A stretch of DNA of 64,000 nt from CAUTYU01 sp963545205 (GCA_963545205.1 CAUUHW010000003.1:186001-250000); one strand, 5' to 3'. Shown: positions 1-8,578, counted from the first letter of the stretch. The notes: a model not told the origin generated them from the sequence alone. A program made the numbers and translations.

Positions 1-713
1 AAAAGGTAACACCGCTTGTTCACCTGCAGCGTCAGCTGTTACAGAAAGCAGGCGAACTTCTGGCTCCCGGCGGGCGGCTTGTGTATTCGACCTGTACAAC
101 CAATCTGTTGGAAAATGAAGAGCAGGTCGCTTGGGCTGTATCCCATTGCGGCCTTGAAGTGGAGTCGCTTTCACCTTTTTCCGGTTTTGTTTTTGATGAA
201 CGTGCGCTTGCAGACGGCTTGCTGCTGGTTGACAGTGAGTGCTGTCAGGCGCAGGGATTTTTTATCGCCTGTTTGCGCAAGCCCGGTCTGCTTGCCCCCG
301 CACGGGAAAAGACATGCGATCTGCCCGGAAAACTGGTTGAACTTGGCGGACTTCTTTCCTGTTTGCCGTCGGGGCTTGAAGCCGGAAAAGGTTTTGTGGT
401 CAATGAAAACGTGTTTTTCGCGAGTGATAAGGCCCTTTCTTTGCTGGGCAGTTTGCGCTGGCAGGGATATTTGCTTGGCCGCTGCAAAAAGGATGTTTTT
501 TCTCCGCAGGCACGGGCCCGCTGTCTGATTTCGGGGACACCCGGACAGGAAGCCCTGGTCTTTGAACAGCCGCATGTGCTTGAAAATATTTTGGCCGGAT
601 CCAGTTTGTCCTGCACAGCGTCATCAGCTCATTTGCCTTTTTACTGGAAAAATCTGCCTCTTGGCTGGTTGCGTGTAAAAGGGCGGCGTTGTATCTGGAC
701 AGGTCGGGCGTGA
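1..713 (+). CDS. RsmB/RsmF-type (NOL1/NOP2/Sun) RNA cytosine-C5 methyltransferase, 5' truncated by window
   Basis: The open frame runs from base 3 to the TGA at 711-713, so only the last 236 residues are visible. The fragment opens with the end of the catalytic domain: a PGGRLVYSTCT stretch followed by NLLENEEQV, which is motif VI of the NOL1/NOP2/Sun methyltransferases and contains the Cys of the conserved TC pair. The remaining ~190 residues correspond to a C-terminal RNA-binding extension like that of RsmF. The family transfers a methyl group from SAM to C5 of cytosine in rRNA or tRNA. The exact target cannot be assigned from the fragment. Confidence 0.85.
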   Translation, partial: KVTPLVHLQRQLLQKAGELLAPGGRLVYSTCTTNLLENEEQVAWAVSHCGLEVESLSPFSGFVFDERALADGLLLVDSECCQAQGFFIACLRKPGLLAPAREKTCDLPGKLVELGGLLSCLPSGLEAGKGFVVNENVFFASDKALSLLGSLRWQGYLLGRCKKDVFSPQARARCLISGTPGQEALVFEQPHVLENILAGSSLSCTASSAHLPFYWKNLPLGWLRVKGRRCIWTGRA

Positions 714-768
714 GAAAAAATCTGCCTGCTGCTGACGCAGGCAAAAAATATATCTAACAGGGGAGACT

Positions 769-1548
769 ATGGGAATAAATCGAAGACTTAAGCGTTTTTT
801 TGCCGCTGACGGAAAGACTGTTCTGGTCCCTCTTGACCATGGTGTGTATGAGGGGCTTTTGCCGGGTCTGGAAGACATGCCGACCCTGATAGGGCATATC
901 GTGTCTGCCGGAGCCAGGGGGGTTGTTCTGCATAAAGGGCTGGCCAGGGCCTGCCTGCCTTTTTTGCCGCCTGAACTTGGCCTTATTGTGCATCTTTCTG
1001 CTGGTACGCGCCACGGTCTGCCATCGTATTCAAGAACCCTTGTCTGTTCGGTTGCCGAGGCCCTGCGTCTGGGCGCGGACGCTGTTTCCGTGCACGTGAA
1101 TATTGGCAATGATATGGAAGAAAGAATGCTGTCTGATTTGGGTGTGATTACCGAAGAAGCCCATTTATACGGTCTGCCCGTGCTGGCCATGATATACGCC
1201 AGAGGGGGACAGATTGTAAATGAAGCTGATTCTTCGCTTGTTACGCATTGTATCCGTCTTGGGGTCGAACTTGGCGCGGACATGATTAAGGTTGCCTACA
1301 GCGGCGATGCCGAGGGGTTTGCCAGAGCTGTTCAATCCGCTCCAGTGCCGGTTATTCTGGCCGGGGGCAGCAAGAGCGCTGATTTTGAGTCCTTTCTGGA
1401 TTTGTTGCGGGAAGGACTGACTGCGGGAGCCCGTGGTGTCAGTCTGGGCCGGAATATTTTTCAGCATTCTGATCCTGCGCTGGCACTGAAACAGATTGTT
1501 TCGCTTGTGCACGATGAAAAAAACAGGCGTAGCAGACAGGTGCTGTAG
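769..1548 (+). CDS. DhnA-type class I aldolase, probable 2-amino-3,7-dideoxy-D-threo-hept-6-ulosonate synthase
   Basis: This 259-residue TIM-barrel aldolase belongs to the archaeal-type class I FBP aldolase/ADH synthase family. PLDHG at residues 21-25 holds the catalytic Asp23. Tyr143 (MIYARG) and the Schiff-base Lys174 (DMIKVAYSG) are present, and the C-terminal phosphate loops (LAGGSKS, VSLGRNIF) are intact. In Desulfovibrio-like bacteria, such enzymes make the first intermediate of a DAHP-independent route to dehydroquinate. The partner dehydroquinate synthase II is not in this window, so an FBP aldolase role cannot be excluded. The start has a good GGGGAG site at about 760. Confidence 0.8.
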   Translation: MGINRRLKRFFAADGKTVLVPLDHGVYEGLLPGLEDMPTLIGHIVSAGARGVVLHKGLARACLPFLPPELGLIVHLSAGTRHGLPSYSRTLVCSVAEALRLGADAVSVHVNIGNDMEERMLSDLGVITEEAHLYGLPVLAMIYARGGQIVNEADSSLVTHCIRLGVELGADMIKVAYSGDAEGFARAVQSAPVPVILAGGSKSADFESFLDLLREGLTAGARGVSLGRNIFQHSDPALALKQIVSLVHDEKNRRSRQVL

Positions 1549-1575
1549 TTGTATTGCTGTCGCTGCCCGGTAAGA

Positions 1576-2367
1576 CTATGCCGACAGGTCCTTGCTTTGG
1601 CAGGACAGGGAGGATGAGTGTCTGCCAAGATTTGATCTGTTGTAAACCTCTGATTGATTGGTCTGCAACAGAGCGTGTTCCTTGATTTTTTCAATAAGCG
1701 GCGTTTTGAGCCGCTTTCTTCGCAATGTGGCCCGCACAGCCAGAAAAGCTCCAAGCGGAAGAGGCAGATTGTCGAGCTGACGGGGGCATAACGCCCAGGC
1801 GGCGGGAAGGCCTTGCAAAATGGAACGCTTTTGTAACGCGATTCTTTCAGGGTCATAGAGCTGGTCTTTTATTTCCCGCCAGGTCACCCACTGTAAAGAA
1901 TCTGCTTCCGGCCCGAGTACGTGCCGTTTTCTGTAAAAAAGGGAAGAGCGGTTCAAGGCGGTCAGAATGGCTTCCCGGCGCGTGACCCGTTGTATTTCCT
2001 GCTGGACGGCAGGCAGGGGCAGGCGTGGAGAAAAGGCCAGCAAAACAAGGGTGGCATCAAATTCATGGCGGGAAAAAGGCAGATGGTCAAGCGGAGCGAT
2101 GTGCAGATCAAGCCGTTTGTCATTGAGTTTTCCTGCCCTGGCGATCTGGGGTGTTTCTCCCGCGCAGGTGACCTGAAAACCAGCTCCGGCAAGAGCCGGA
2201 GCAAAATAATGCAGCAGATGCCCGCAGATAAGCACCCGGCTGTTTGCTCTCCAGTTTTTTGTCATTTCGACAATAAGCTCACGCAGCCGTTCAAGGGCAA
2301 GCTGTCCGTGCCTGTTTTCAAGCCAGGCTTGTATTGTCGGCGAGGTGGCGCATGCGTGTTCCGTCAT
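1576..2367 (-). CDS. Class I SAM-dependent methyltransferase-like protein
   Basis: This 263-residue protein has a Rossmann-like core: RVLICGHLLHYFAPAL at ~43-58 is the motif I position, LDLHIAPLDHLPF follows, and FDATLVLLAFSP looks like motif IV. Motif I is degenerate (GHLLHY instead of GxGxG), so SAM binding is inferred from fold-like spacing. The C-terminal ~40 residues are polar and low in conservation signals. It lies 26 bp downstream of ilvD on the same strand and is probably co-transcribed with ftsEX-ilvD. The substrate is unknown. Confidence 0.6.
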   Translation of the reverse strand: MTEHACATSPTIQAWLENRHGQLALERLRELIVEMTKNWRANSRVLICGHLLHYFAPALAGAGFQVTCAGETPQIARAGKLNDKRLDLHIAPLDHLPFSRHEFDATLVLLAFSPRLPLPAVQQEIQRVTRREAILTALNRSSLFYRKRHVLGPEADSLQWVTWREIKDQLYDPERIALQKRSILQGLPAAWALCPRQLDNLPLPLGAFLAVRATLRRKRLKTPLIEKIKEHALLQTNQSEVYNRSNLGRHSSSLSCQSKDLSA

Positions 2368-2393
2368 ATTCGGGCCTGCTGCTTTTGTATTTT

Positions 2394-4070
2394 TTATTTT
2401 TCTTCACTCTGTAAAATAGCTCCACTGGCCGCGGATGTTGTCAGGCGGCTGTACCGACGCAGCAGGGGAGAATCAATCTTTTTACGTGGAGCCTGCCATT
2501 TTTCGCGTCTGCGTGCCAGTTCCTGCTCATCAACCAAAAGTTCAATACTGCGGCCCGGAATGTTAATGGCAATCCGATCGCTGTCCTGTACCAGGGCGAT
2601 CAATCCACCTTCGGCCGCTTCCGGGGAAATATGGCCGATGGCCGCGCCTCTTGTTCCGCCGCTGAACCGTCCATCTGTAATCAGGGCCACGTCAGCCCCA
2701 AGTCCCATACCGACAATGGCTGAGGTCGGGGTCAGCATTTCCCGCATTCCAGGCCCGCCTTTAGGGCCTTCGTTGCGGATAACCACCACGTCTCCTGCCT
2801 TGATTTGAGAACCCAAAATTGCGCTGACTGCCTCTTCCTCACTTTCAAAGACACGGGCTGACCCTGTGCGGCACATCATGTTGGGGTCAACCGCTGATTG
2901 TTTGACCACGCACCCAAGGGGCGCGATATTGCCTTTTAAGATGGCAATCCCGCCTTCCTGGCTGAACGGATTGTCAACAGGCCGAATAATCTGTTGATTT
3001 GTTTCTGGTGTTTGCCAGATTTTGAGATTTTCGGCCAGTGTCCTGCCAGTTACAGTTGGCACGTCAGTGTGCAGCAGATTTTTTTTCTGCAGCTCTTGCA
3101 TGACAGCCAGTACTCCGCCGGCCTGGTTCAGGTCTTCAAGATGGTGCTGTCCGGCCGGAGAGAGGCGGCAGAGGTTCGGTGTTTTTTGGCTGATTTCATT
3201 GAAAATATCCAGGGTCAGATTGATGCCTGCTTCATGGGCCACAGCTGGCAGATGCAAGACGGTATTGGAAGAGCAGCCAAGTGCCATATCAACGGTCACG
3301 GCATTGTTTATGCTTTTGGGGGTCACAATGTCGCGGGGCCGAACATCTAGTTCTAAGAGGCGCATGACCTGCATTCCGGCTTCTTTTGCCAGACGAACGC
3401 GGGCGCTGGCAACTGCCGGAATGGAGCCGTTTCCGGGCAGGGCCAGACCAATGGCTTCACTCAGGCAGTTCATGGAATTGGCCGTGAACATGCCGGAACA
3501 GGAGCCGCAGGACGGACAGGCCCGCGTAGCCAGCTCTTCCAGTTCATCTTCGTTCATGCGGCCGGAGCGCACCATGCCCACGCCCTCAAAGACTGTTATC
3601 AGGTCCGCTTCCATCTGTTTGTGCCATCCGGCCAGCATTGGCCCGCCGCTGACAATAATCGACGGGATATTCAGTCTGAGCATGGCCATAAGCATTCCCG
3701 GTACTACCTTGTCGCAGTTGGGAATCAGTACCAGCGCGTCAAAAGGGTGGGCCATGGCCATCAGTTCAATGGAATCGGCAATCATATCCCGACTTGGCAG
3801 GCTAAAACGCATTCCGGCATGGTTCATAGCCAGTCCGTCGCAGACTGCGATGCAGGGAAATTCCATTGGCGTGCCGCCAGCCACGCGCACGCCGTCTTTA
3901 ACGGCCTTGGCAATGGTATGCAGATGCGCATGACCGGGAACCACCTCATTGGCCGAGTTCACCACGCCGACAAGCGGACGGTTCATTTCTTCTCTGGTCA
4001 TGCCCAGACCGTAAAGCAAAGAGCGATGTGGGGCTTTTTCCAGCCCACGGGTCATGTTGTGGCTGCGCAT
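2394..4070 (-). CDS. ilvD: Dihydroxy-acid dehydratase
   Basis: A full-length 558-residue IlvD, which catalyses the penultimate step of valine, isoleucine, leucine and pantothenate synthesis. Cluster ligands Cys119 (PNCDKVVPGM) and Cys191 (SCGSCSGMF) are visible. At the position of the third cysteine of the plant and mycobacterial [2Fe-2S] enzymes there is Gly46 (VVPGHAHL), as in E. coli IlvD. This points to the oxygen-sensitive [4Fe-4S] type. The TDGRFSGGTRG motif is present near residue 460. The ATG is preceded by AGAGGAA. It follows ftsX by 41 bp. Confidence 0.97.
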   Translation of the reverse strand: MRSHNMTRGLEKAPHRSLLYGLGMTREEMNRPLVGVVNSANEVVPGHAHLHTIAKAVKDGVRVAGGTPMEFPCIAVCDGLAMNHAGMRFSLPSRDMIADSIELMAMAHPFDALVLIPNCDKVVPGMLMAMLRLNIPSIIVSGGPMLAGWHKQMEADLITVFEGVGMVRSGRMNEDELEELATRACPSCGSCSGMFTANSMNCLSEAIGLALPGNGSIPAVASARVRLAKEAGMQVMRLLELDVRPRDIVTPKSINNAVTVDMALGCSSNTVLHLPAVAHEAGINLTLDIFNEISQKTPNLCRLSPAGQHHLEDLNQAGGVLAVMQELQKKNLLHTDVPTVTGRTLAENLKIWQTPETNQQIIRPVDNPFSQEGGIAILKGNIAPLGCVVKQSAVDPNMMCRTGSARVFESEEEAVSAILGSQIKAGDVVVIRNEGPKGGPGMREMLTPTSAIVGMGLGADVALITDGRFSGGTRGAAIGHISPEAAEGGLIALVQDSDRIAINIPGRSIELLVDEQELARRREKWQAPRKKIDSPLLRRYSRLTTSAASGAILQSEEK

Positions 4071-4111
4071 ATTTCCTCTTTTGGGTAAAAATTGTTGAGG
4101 GCTGTCCGGTA

Positions 4112-4972
4112 TCAGTTTTTAATGGGAGCCAGACTGCTTATCAGGGCCAGAAAGGTTGTCGCTGCCAGTATATGCAGGCAGGTCTGAAACGGCAAAAACT
4201 GAATTTTGATCCATAATGGAGGAAAATACAAGAGCTCGTATAGAAAATTTTGGGCCACTTTGAGCATACTAAGACCTGTGACCCCGCCGATAAGTCCAAT
4301 AAGAGCGCTTCCCAGGGCAATAGGCCCACGGATATAAGCCCGGCTGGCTCCGACAAGCCGTAAAATTTCAATTTCTTGTTGGCGCTGCAAAAAGGAAAAT
4401 TTGACGGTGTTGGCTACGAGGAGCGCGAGAATAAGCATAAAAAAGCCAAGCAGCGGCCACAGCACGTTTTTGCTGAGTGTTTTCCAGGAGGTGGCAAAGT
4501 CCACCTGCAGCGGATCGTAGTGTACGCTTTCCACCTGGGGAATACCTTTGAGCTTGGTCATGGTCGCTTTAGCCCAGTTGTTGATTTTCGTGGCCTGGGG
4601 CGGCTGAATGGAGAGTATCGCGGTTGGCGGCAGAATAGAGCTTTGCAGGTCAGGTTTGTCTTTCTGGGGAATGGTTTTTACCAGACTTTCCAGAGCCTGA
4701 GCCGGAGTGAAGGATTTCAGACTGATCAGCCCAGGCATCTTTTTGAGTTGTTCCCACTGGTTGGTATATATCAGGGAATCAGTTCCAGGCTGCCAGTACA
4801 CCTGAAATTCAACGTGGTTTTTGTCACGTCCGACAAGGAGTTCCAGGTTGGTCAGTAAAAGCAGCAGGCTGGCTGCGAGAAAGGTGATCAGGCTGATGGC
4901 AGCCCAGGTAAACAGGCTGGCCCCCGGACTGCGAAACTGGTGTACAATGGCGCGGCGTAAGAAAGAAATCAC
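4112..4972 (-). CDS. ftsX: Cell-division ABC permease FtsX
   Basis: This 286-residue inner-membrane protein has FtsX topology: one transmembrane helix at ~22-42, an extracytoplasmic domain to ~165, then three helices (about 170-195, 215-240 and 255-280). The signature LRLVGASRAYIRGP sits between helices 2 and 3. With FtsE it would transmit ATP hydrolysis across the membrane to activate septal peptidoglycan hydrolases. It starts with GTG, and the ftsE stop codon overlaps it in a GTGA tetranucleotide, indicating translational coupling. Confidence 0.93.
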   Translation of the reverse strand: MISFLRRAIVHQFRSPGASLFTWAAISLITFLAASLLLLLTNLELLVGRDKNHVEFQVYWQPGTDSLIYTNQWEQLKKMPGLISLKSFTPAQALESLVKTIPQKDKPDLQSSILPPTAILSIQPPQATKINNWAKATMTKLKGIPQVESVHYDPLQVDFATSWKTLSKNVLWPLLGFFMLILALLVANTVKFSFLQRQQEIEILRLVGASRAYIRGPIALGSALIGLIGGVTGLSMLKVAQNFLYELLYFPPLWIKIQFLPFQTCLHILAATTFLALISSLAPIKN

Positions 4973-5655
4973 GGTTGTTGTCCATGTGGAAGCTGAAAAT
5001 TGGCGTCAGCAATCTTGCCTTGTTCCAGGGTCAGTATTTTGGCTGAGGACATGGAGCTGACAAGTCCTGTATTGTGTGTGGCCATGATGATCGTTGTCTG
5101 GTGCTGGTTGAAGTATTTGAAAACATCCAGCAGATGCCTGGCCAGCCCCAGATCAAGATTGCCTGTTGGTTCATCTGCCAGGAGCAGGGCAGGAGAAACA
5201 ACAATGGCTCTGGCCGTTGCCACCCGCTGCTGTTCGCCGCCGGAAAGTTCCTGACAAAAACAGTATTGTTTTTTTTCCAGATGCAGGCTGCGCATCACCG
5301 CTTTAACCCGGCTGTGAATTTTGTCCTTTGGCATTCCCCGCACTTCAAGGGGCAGAGCGATATTTTCATAGACTGTCGCGGCCGGAAGTATTTTGAAATC
5401 CTGTACAACAATGCTGACTTTGCGCCGCAGTTGATGGAGATTGCCCGGGTGCAGGGAGCGCAGGTCGTATCCAGCAACAGATGCCTGTCCCCCACGCATT
5501 TTCAACCCGCCATGCAGGATATTGAGCAGGGTTGATTTTCCCGCGCCTGAACGGCCGGTTAAAAACAGAAAATCTCCGGCACTCAGGTCAAAACTGAGAT
5601 TGTTGAGTACCCATTGCTGCCCAAACGTATGAAAAAGATTACGTATTTTTATCAT
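4969..5655 (-). CDS. ftsE: Cell-division ABC transporter ATPase FtsE
   Basis: This is an ABC ATPase with Walker A (TGRSGAGKSTLLN), signature (LSGGEQQRVATARAI) and Walker B (LLLADEPTGNLD). The FtsE family normally begins MIxIxNLF, so I chose the ATG at 5655 (228 residues). An in-frame GTG at 5697 would add 14 residues. Neither candidate has a strong Shine-Dalgarno sequence. It is the first gene of the ftsE-ftsX-ilvD-methyltransferase run. Confidence 0.93.
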   Translation of the reverse strand: MIKIRNLFHTFGQQWVLNNLSFDLSAGDFLFLTGRSGAGKSTLLNILHGGLKMRGGQASVAGYDLRSLHPGNLHQLRRKVSIVVQDFKILPAATVYENIALPLEVRGMPKDKIHSRVKAVMRSLHLEKKQYCFCQELSGGEQQRVATARAIVVSPALLLADEPTGNLDLGLARHLLDVFKYFNQHQTTIIMATHNTGLVSSMSSAKILTLEQGKIADANFQLPHGQQP

Positions 5656-5812
5656 TTGTTGCGTGCTTTGAAAGCGTACAGGCTGTTTTGTATGCACCAG
5701 CTTTCAAGCGTATAAAAAAATGTTTTTTTTGGCAAAAGTCAATTTTGGTGTAACCTGAAAGAATTCCCTTGGTTTTTCTGTCTGAGGCAATTTTTGCGTT
5801 AACAAGGTCGAC

Positions 5813-5845
5813 AAAAAAGGCAGAACCCGCGGCCCTGCCTTTTTT
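5813..5845 (-). terminator. Intrinsic terminator (bidirectional in form)
   Basis: Perfect inverted repeat AAAAAAGGCAG (5813-5823) and CTGCCTTTTTT (5835-5845) with an 11-nt GC-rich loop. It lies 40 bp beyond the stop codon of the minus-strand CoA-disulfide-reductase-like gene and separates it from ftsE. Confidence 0.9.
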
Positions 5846-5885
5846 GTGTAACTGAAATCCGGTTGAATCGGTGTTGCTTCCCGGT

Positions 5886-7601
5886 TTAGTCTTTTCCGAT
5901 CTTGATTCCCCAAAGGTCAAGAAGACCGGTACCGCCCTGGATGTTGTAGGCGTTTTCAATCCCTGCCTCTCTCATGATGAGCTGGCATTCAAAGGATCTG
6001 TTGCCTGAGGTACACAGGAGGATAATCTTTTTGTCTTTTGGAATCTCGTTGACCCGTTCGCGCATTGAAGCGTAGGGGATATTCAGCCAGCACTTGCCGT
6101 ATTTTTGGCAGGCTTCTTTGGCTTCAACTTCTGTGCGTGTGTCAAGGAACAACACGCCGTTGCTTTCGCGGTTATCAAAGATTTCCTTGAATTCATTGGC
6201 CTCAATAACCTGGTTGCGGCCTTCAATGATGTTCTCAGCGATATTGGCAATGGAGTTGACAATATCCATGGCTGAAGAAAATGGTGGCGCGTAAGCTGTT
6301 TCCATATTGGCCAGGTCGTGGAGTGTTGGCTTGTAAGGCAGTATCGCTCCAACACAGTCGATTCTGGCTTTAAGGGCGTCTCCAGCCTTGGCCGCGCCTT
6401 GCATACCAAGAACCCGGCCTGTTTTTTTCTCGACAACCAGCTCAAGAATAAGAGGACCGGCTCCGGGAAAGAAGTGAGACCGGTCAGTCTGGATAGCCTG
6501 GGCGCGAACAGCGTCAAATCCGGCCATTTTCGCGGCCTTGATGCTCAGCCCTGTTCCGCCAAAGGCCATGTCAAAGGTACGGACCATAAATGTACCAACC
6601 ACTCCCTGAAAAGTTTCGCGCTTTCCGGCCAGATTGCTGCCGATAACCCGGCCCTGACGGTTGGCTATGGAGCCAAGGGGCAGGAAGAAAGGCTGTTCGG
6701 AAACAAGGTTTTCAACCTGGACGCAATCACCACCGGCATAGATGCACGGATCAGAAGTCTGCATTCTTTTGTTGACCAGGATTGTACCTCTGGGGGAAAC
6801 GTCAAGTCCGGCGTCCTTGGCGATCTGGGTGTTGGGAATGACACCGGCGGAAACAATGAGCAGGTCCGCTTCAATCTCTCTTTTGTCAGTGATGATTTTT
6901 TCGACCTTTCCATTTCCTTTCACTTCCACAACCTTTTCCTGCAGGTGGACAGTGATTCCTTTTTCTTCCATGTGGTTCTGGCAGATATGGGCAAGTTCCT
7001 TACTCAAAACGCCGGGCAGCACCTGATCAAAGATTTCAACGCAGGTGGTGTTGATGCCCCACATATCAGAGAAAGCCTCAACCATTTCAAGGCCGATAAA
7101 TCCCGCGCCAATGACAACAGCGTTGTTGACTTTGCCTTTTTCAATCATCTTTTTGATATTGATGCCATCTTCAAGGGTGGCAACAGTAAACACGCCTTCG
7201 AGTTTATCTCCGGGCAGATTCAGTTGCCGTGGAGAACTTCCTGTTGCGATAACCAGCTGGTCATACGGCAGAGTTGTTTCTTCCCCTGTGATAACGTGCT
7301 TGACCAGGACAGTTTTTGCTTTTCTGTCGATTTTCAGGGCCTTGGTCTCATCCATTACCGTAATTCCCTTGGCTTCCTTGAAAAATTTTGGATCACGGAC
7401 AGAGTGGAATGCTGTGCTTTGCAGTTCCCTGTAGTCGTTTATGTCTCCTGAAACATAGTAGGGAATTCCGCAACCGCCATAAGAAATGAGGCGCTGCTGG
7501 TCAACAAGCGTGACTTCCGCGTCCGGCTGCAAACGTTTCAGACGGCTAGCCGCCTTTGGGCCTATGGCCACTCCGCCGATTACTACAACTTTTTGTGACA
7601 T
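5886..7601 (-). CDS. CoA-disulfide-reductase-like FAD oxidoreductase fused to a rhodanese domain
   Basis: This 571-residue protein is a pyridine nucleotide-disulfide oxidoreductase fused to a C-terminal rhodanese domain. The N-terminal FAD motif is VVVIGGVAIGP, and the single redox-active Cys44 sits in SYGGCGIPYY, as in CoA-disulfide and polysulfide reductases. VVIGAGFIGLE is the NAD(P)H motif and YAGGDCVQVENL is the second FAD motif. A rhodanese domain occupies ~465-565, with active-site loop CTSGNRS. This CoADR-RHD architecture is known in enzymes reducing CoA disulfides, persulfides or polysulfide. The start is the ATG at 7601 with AAGGAG upstream, not the ATG eight codons earlier. Confidence 0.88.
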   Translation of the reverse strand: MSQKVVVIGGVAIGPKAASRLKRLQPDAEVTLVDQQRLISYGGCGIPYYVSGDINDYRELQSTAFHSVRDPKFFKEAKGITVMDETKALKIDRKAKTVLVKHVITGEETTLPYDQLVIATGSSPRQLNLPGDKLEGVFTVATLEDGINIKKMIEKGKVNNAVVIGAGFIGLEMVEAFSDMWGINTTCVEIFDQVLPGVLSKELAHICQNHMEEKGITVHLQEKVVEVKGNGKVEKIITDKREIEADLLIVSAGVIPNTQIAKDAGLDVSPRGTILVNKRMQTSDPCIYAGGDCVQVENLVSEQPFFLPLGSIANRQGRVIGSNLAGKRETFQGVVGTFMVRTFDMAFGGTGLSIKAAKMAGFDAVRAQAIQTDRSHFFPGAGPLILELVVEKKTGRVLGMQGAAKAGDALKARIDCVGAILPYKPTLHDLANMETAYAPPFSSAMDIVNSIANIAENIIEGRNQVIEANEFKEIFDNRESNGVLFLDTRTEVEAKEACQKYGKCWLNIPYASMRERVNEIPKDKKIILLCTSGNRSFECQLIMREAGIENAYNIQGGTGLLDLWGIKIGKD

Positions 7602-7637
7602 GCCAACTCCTTCTCTAATAAACATATTAAAATGATT

Positions 7638-7676
7638 AAAAAAATTGCCTTGTGGCTTGGTAGAGGTTCAAGGCAA
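7638..7676 (-). terminator. Terminator-like hairpin in the leader of the CoADR-rhodanese gene
   Basis: On the minus strand, TTGCCTTG (7676-7669) pairs with CAAGGCAA (7652-7645) over a 16-nt loop and is followed by seven T (7644-7638). It sits 36 bp upstream of the ATG and just downstream of a likely promoter. It is therefore a candidate attenuator rather than an end-of-gene terminator. Confidence 0.55.
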
Positions 7677-7694
7677 AAGTCCAAAAAAATACAA

Positions 7695-7708
7695 TGTGAT
7701 ATATTACA
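7695..7708. promoter_or_regulatory. Palindromic Crp/Fnr-type operator candidate
   Basis: TGTGATATATTACA is a near-perfect dyad in the intergenic region between two divergent genes. It overlaps the minus-strand -10 box, so binding would be expected to repress. The half-site TGTGA/TTACA resembles Crp/Fnr-family sites, but the 4-bp spacing is that of Fnr rather than Crp. This is a pattern-based inference. Confidence 0.35.
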
Positions 7709-7729
7709 TCTCCAATAACAGAATGGCAA
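7701..7729 (-). promoter_or_regulatory. Sigma70-like promoter for the CoADR-rhodanese gene
   Basis: Reading leftwards, TTGCCA (7729-7724) and TAATAT (7706-7701) are spaced by 17 bp, close to the sigma70 consensus. The predicted transcript start is near 7694. No other gene lies in that direction before the ATG at 7601. Confidence 0.5.
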
Positions 7730-7801
7730 GTCTTTTCTTTCACAACCACAAAAAATATGGATTTGCGCCTGGTATGTTTGTTGTGTTAGACCATCTTCTC
7801 A

Positions 7802-7830
7802 GGGCCGGGCAACAGTCGGCCCGGGTTTTT
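7802..7830 (+). terminator. Intrinsic terminator upstream of the HAD phosphatase gene
   Basis: GGGCCG (7802-7807) and CGGCCC (7817-7822) form a GC-rich stem followed by GGG and five T. It lies 30 bp before the downstream ATG. No gene precedes it on the plus strand, so it ends either a short leader or a small RNA arising from ~7650-7800. Confidence 0.6.
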
Positions 7831-7859
7831 ATCTGTTTTTCAATCACATGGAGATGAGT

Positions 7860-8525
7860 ATGAAATATGAAGCTGTACTGTTTGATATGGACGGAACCCT
7901 GCTGGATACCATTGAGGTTATTGCCCTGTCCGTGAATACGGCTCTGCGCCGTTTGCGCCTTCCTGTACATCCGACAGAGGCCTATAAAAAGATGATTGGT
8001 GACGGGGTTGTAAAGTTGTGCGAACGGGCTTTGCCCGCAGATATGCGCCAGAACAGTGAAATTGTGCGTGATGTGCGCATCGGATTTGAATGTGTGTATC
8101 TGGCAACTCAAAATTCCCTGACGAAGTTATATAATGGTATTGAAAACCTGCTGGGCGCCTTGCAGAAAAAGGGCGTGAAAATGGCCATTATCACCAACAA
8201 ACCCCATGACTTGGCACTGGAAAGCGCGGCTGATTTGCTGCCCGGCTGCTTTGAAACCGTTTTGGGCCAGTCTGATGAGATTCCCTGCAAACCCGACCCG
8301 ACAGCGGCTTTGCGCGCAGCTGCGCACATGGGTTTGGCCCCTGAAAAATGTCTGTTTCTGGGCGACAGCTGCGCGGACATGAAAACAGGCACCAACGCTG
8401 GTATGATTTCTGTTGGAGCGTTGTGGGGTTTTTCTCCCCGCGACCTGCTTGAAAAATGCGGAGCGAAATTCTTTGTACAGCATCCGGCAGATGTTTTGCG
8501 CCTGGTGCAGCACGGAACTGTTTAA
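7860..8525 (+). CDS. HAD-family phosphatase, phosphoglycolate phosphatase-like
   Basis: This 221-residue HAD hydrolase has motif I DMDGT with Asp9 as nucleophile and Asp11 as acid/base. Motif II is IITNKP, the conserved Lys lies in PCKPDPTA, and motif IV is FLGDSCADM. The helical cap between motifs I and II matches Gph-type enzymes that remove 2-phosphoglycolate, although HAD specificity is not readable from motifs. I chose the ATG at 7860 because GGAG (7850-7853) is 6 nt upstream. The ATG at 7848 overlaps that ribosome-binding site. Confidence 0.8.
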   Translation: MKYEAVLFDMDGTLLDTIEVIALSVNTALRRLRLPVHPTEAYKKMIGDGVVKLCERALPADMRQNSEIVRDVRIGFECVYLATQNSLTKLYNGIENLLGALQKKGVKMAIITNKPHDLALESAADLLPGCFETVLGQSDEIPCKPDPTAALRAAAHMGLAPEKCLFLGDSCADMKTGTNAGMISVGALWGFSPRDLLEKCGAKFFVQHPADVLRLVQHGTV

Positions 8526-8578
8526 GTGGAGCAGTTGCCCCAGGTTGTATGAGGGTAACTACAAAACAAGACAGGCCA

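Noticed and set aside
16..528. Open frame on the plus strand over the first methyltransferase gene
   Set aside because: It lies in another frame of a gene whose true frame has clear family motifs; its protein is Cys/Arg-rich shadow sequence.
6318..7451. Long plus-strand open frame (377 codons) opposite the CoADR-rhodanese gene
   Set aside because: It is antisense to a gene with complete motifs, has no ribosome-binding site and no recognisable domain.
7640..7830. 6S RNA between the CoADR and HAD genes
   Set aside because: The length fits, but the two ends do not pair into the long bulged rod expected of 6S RNA.
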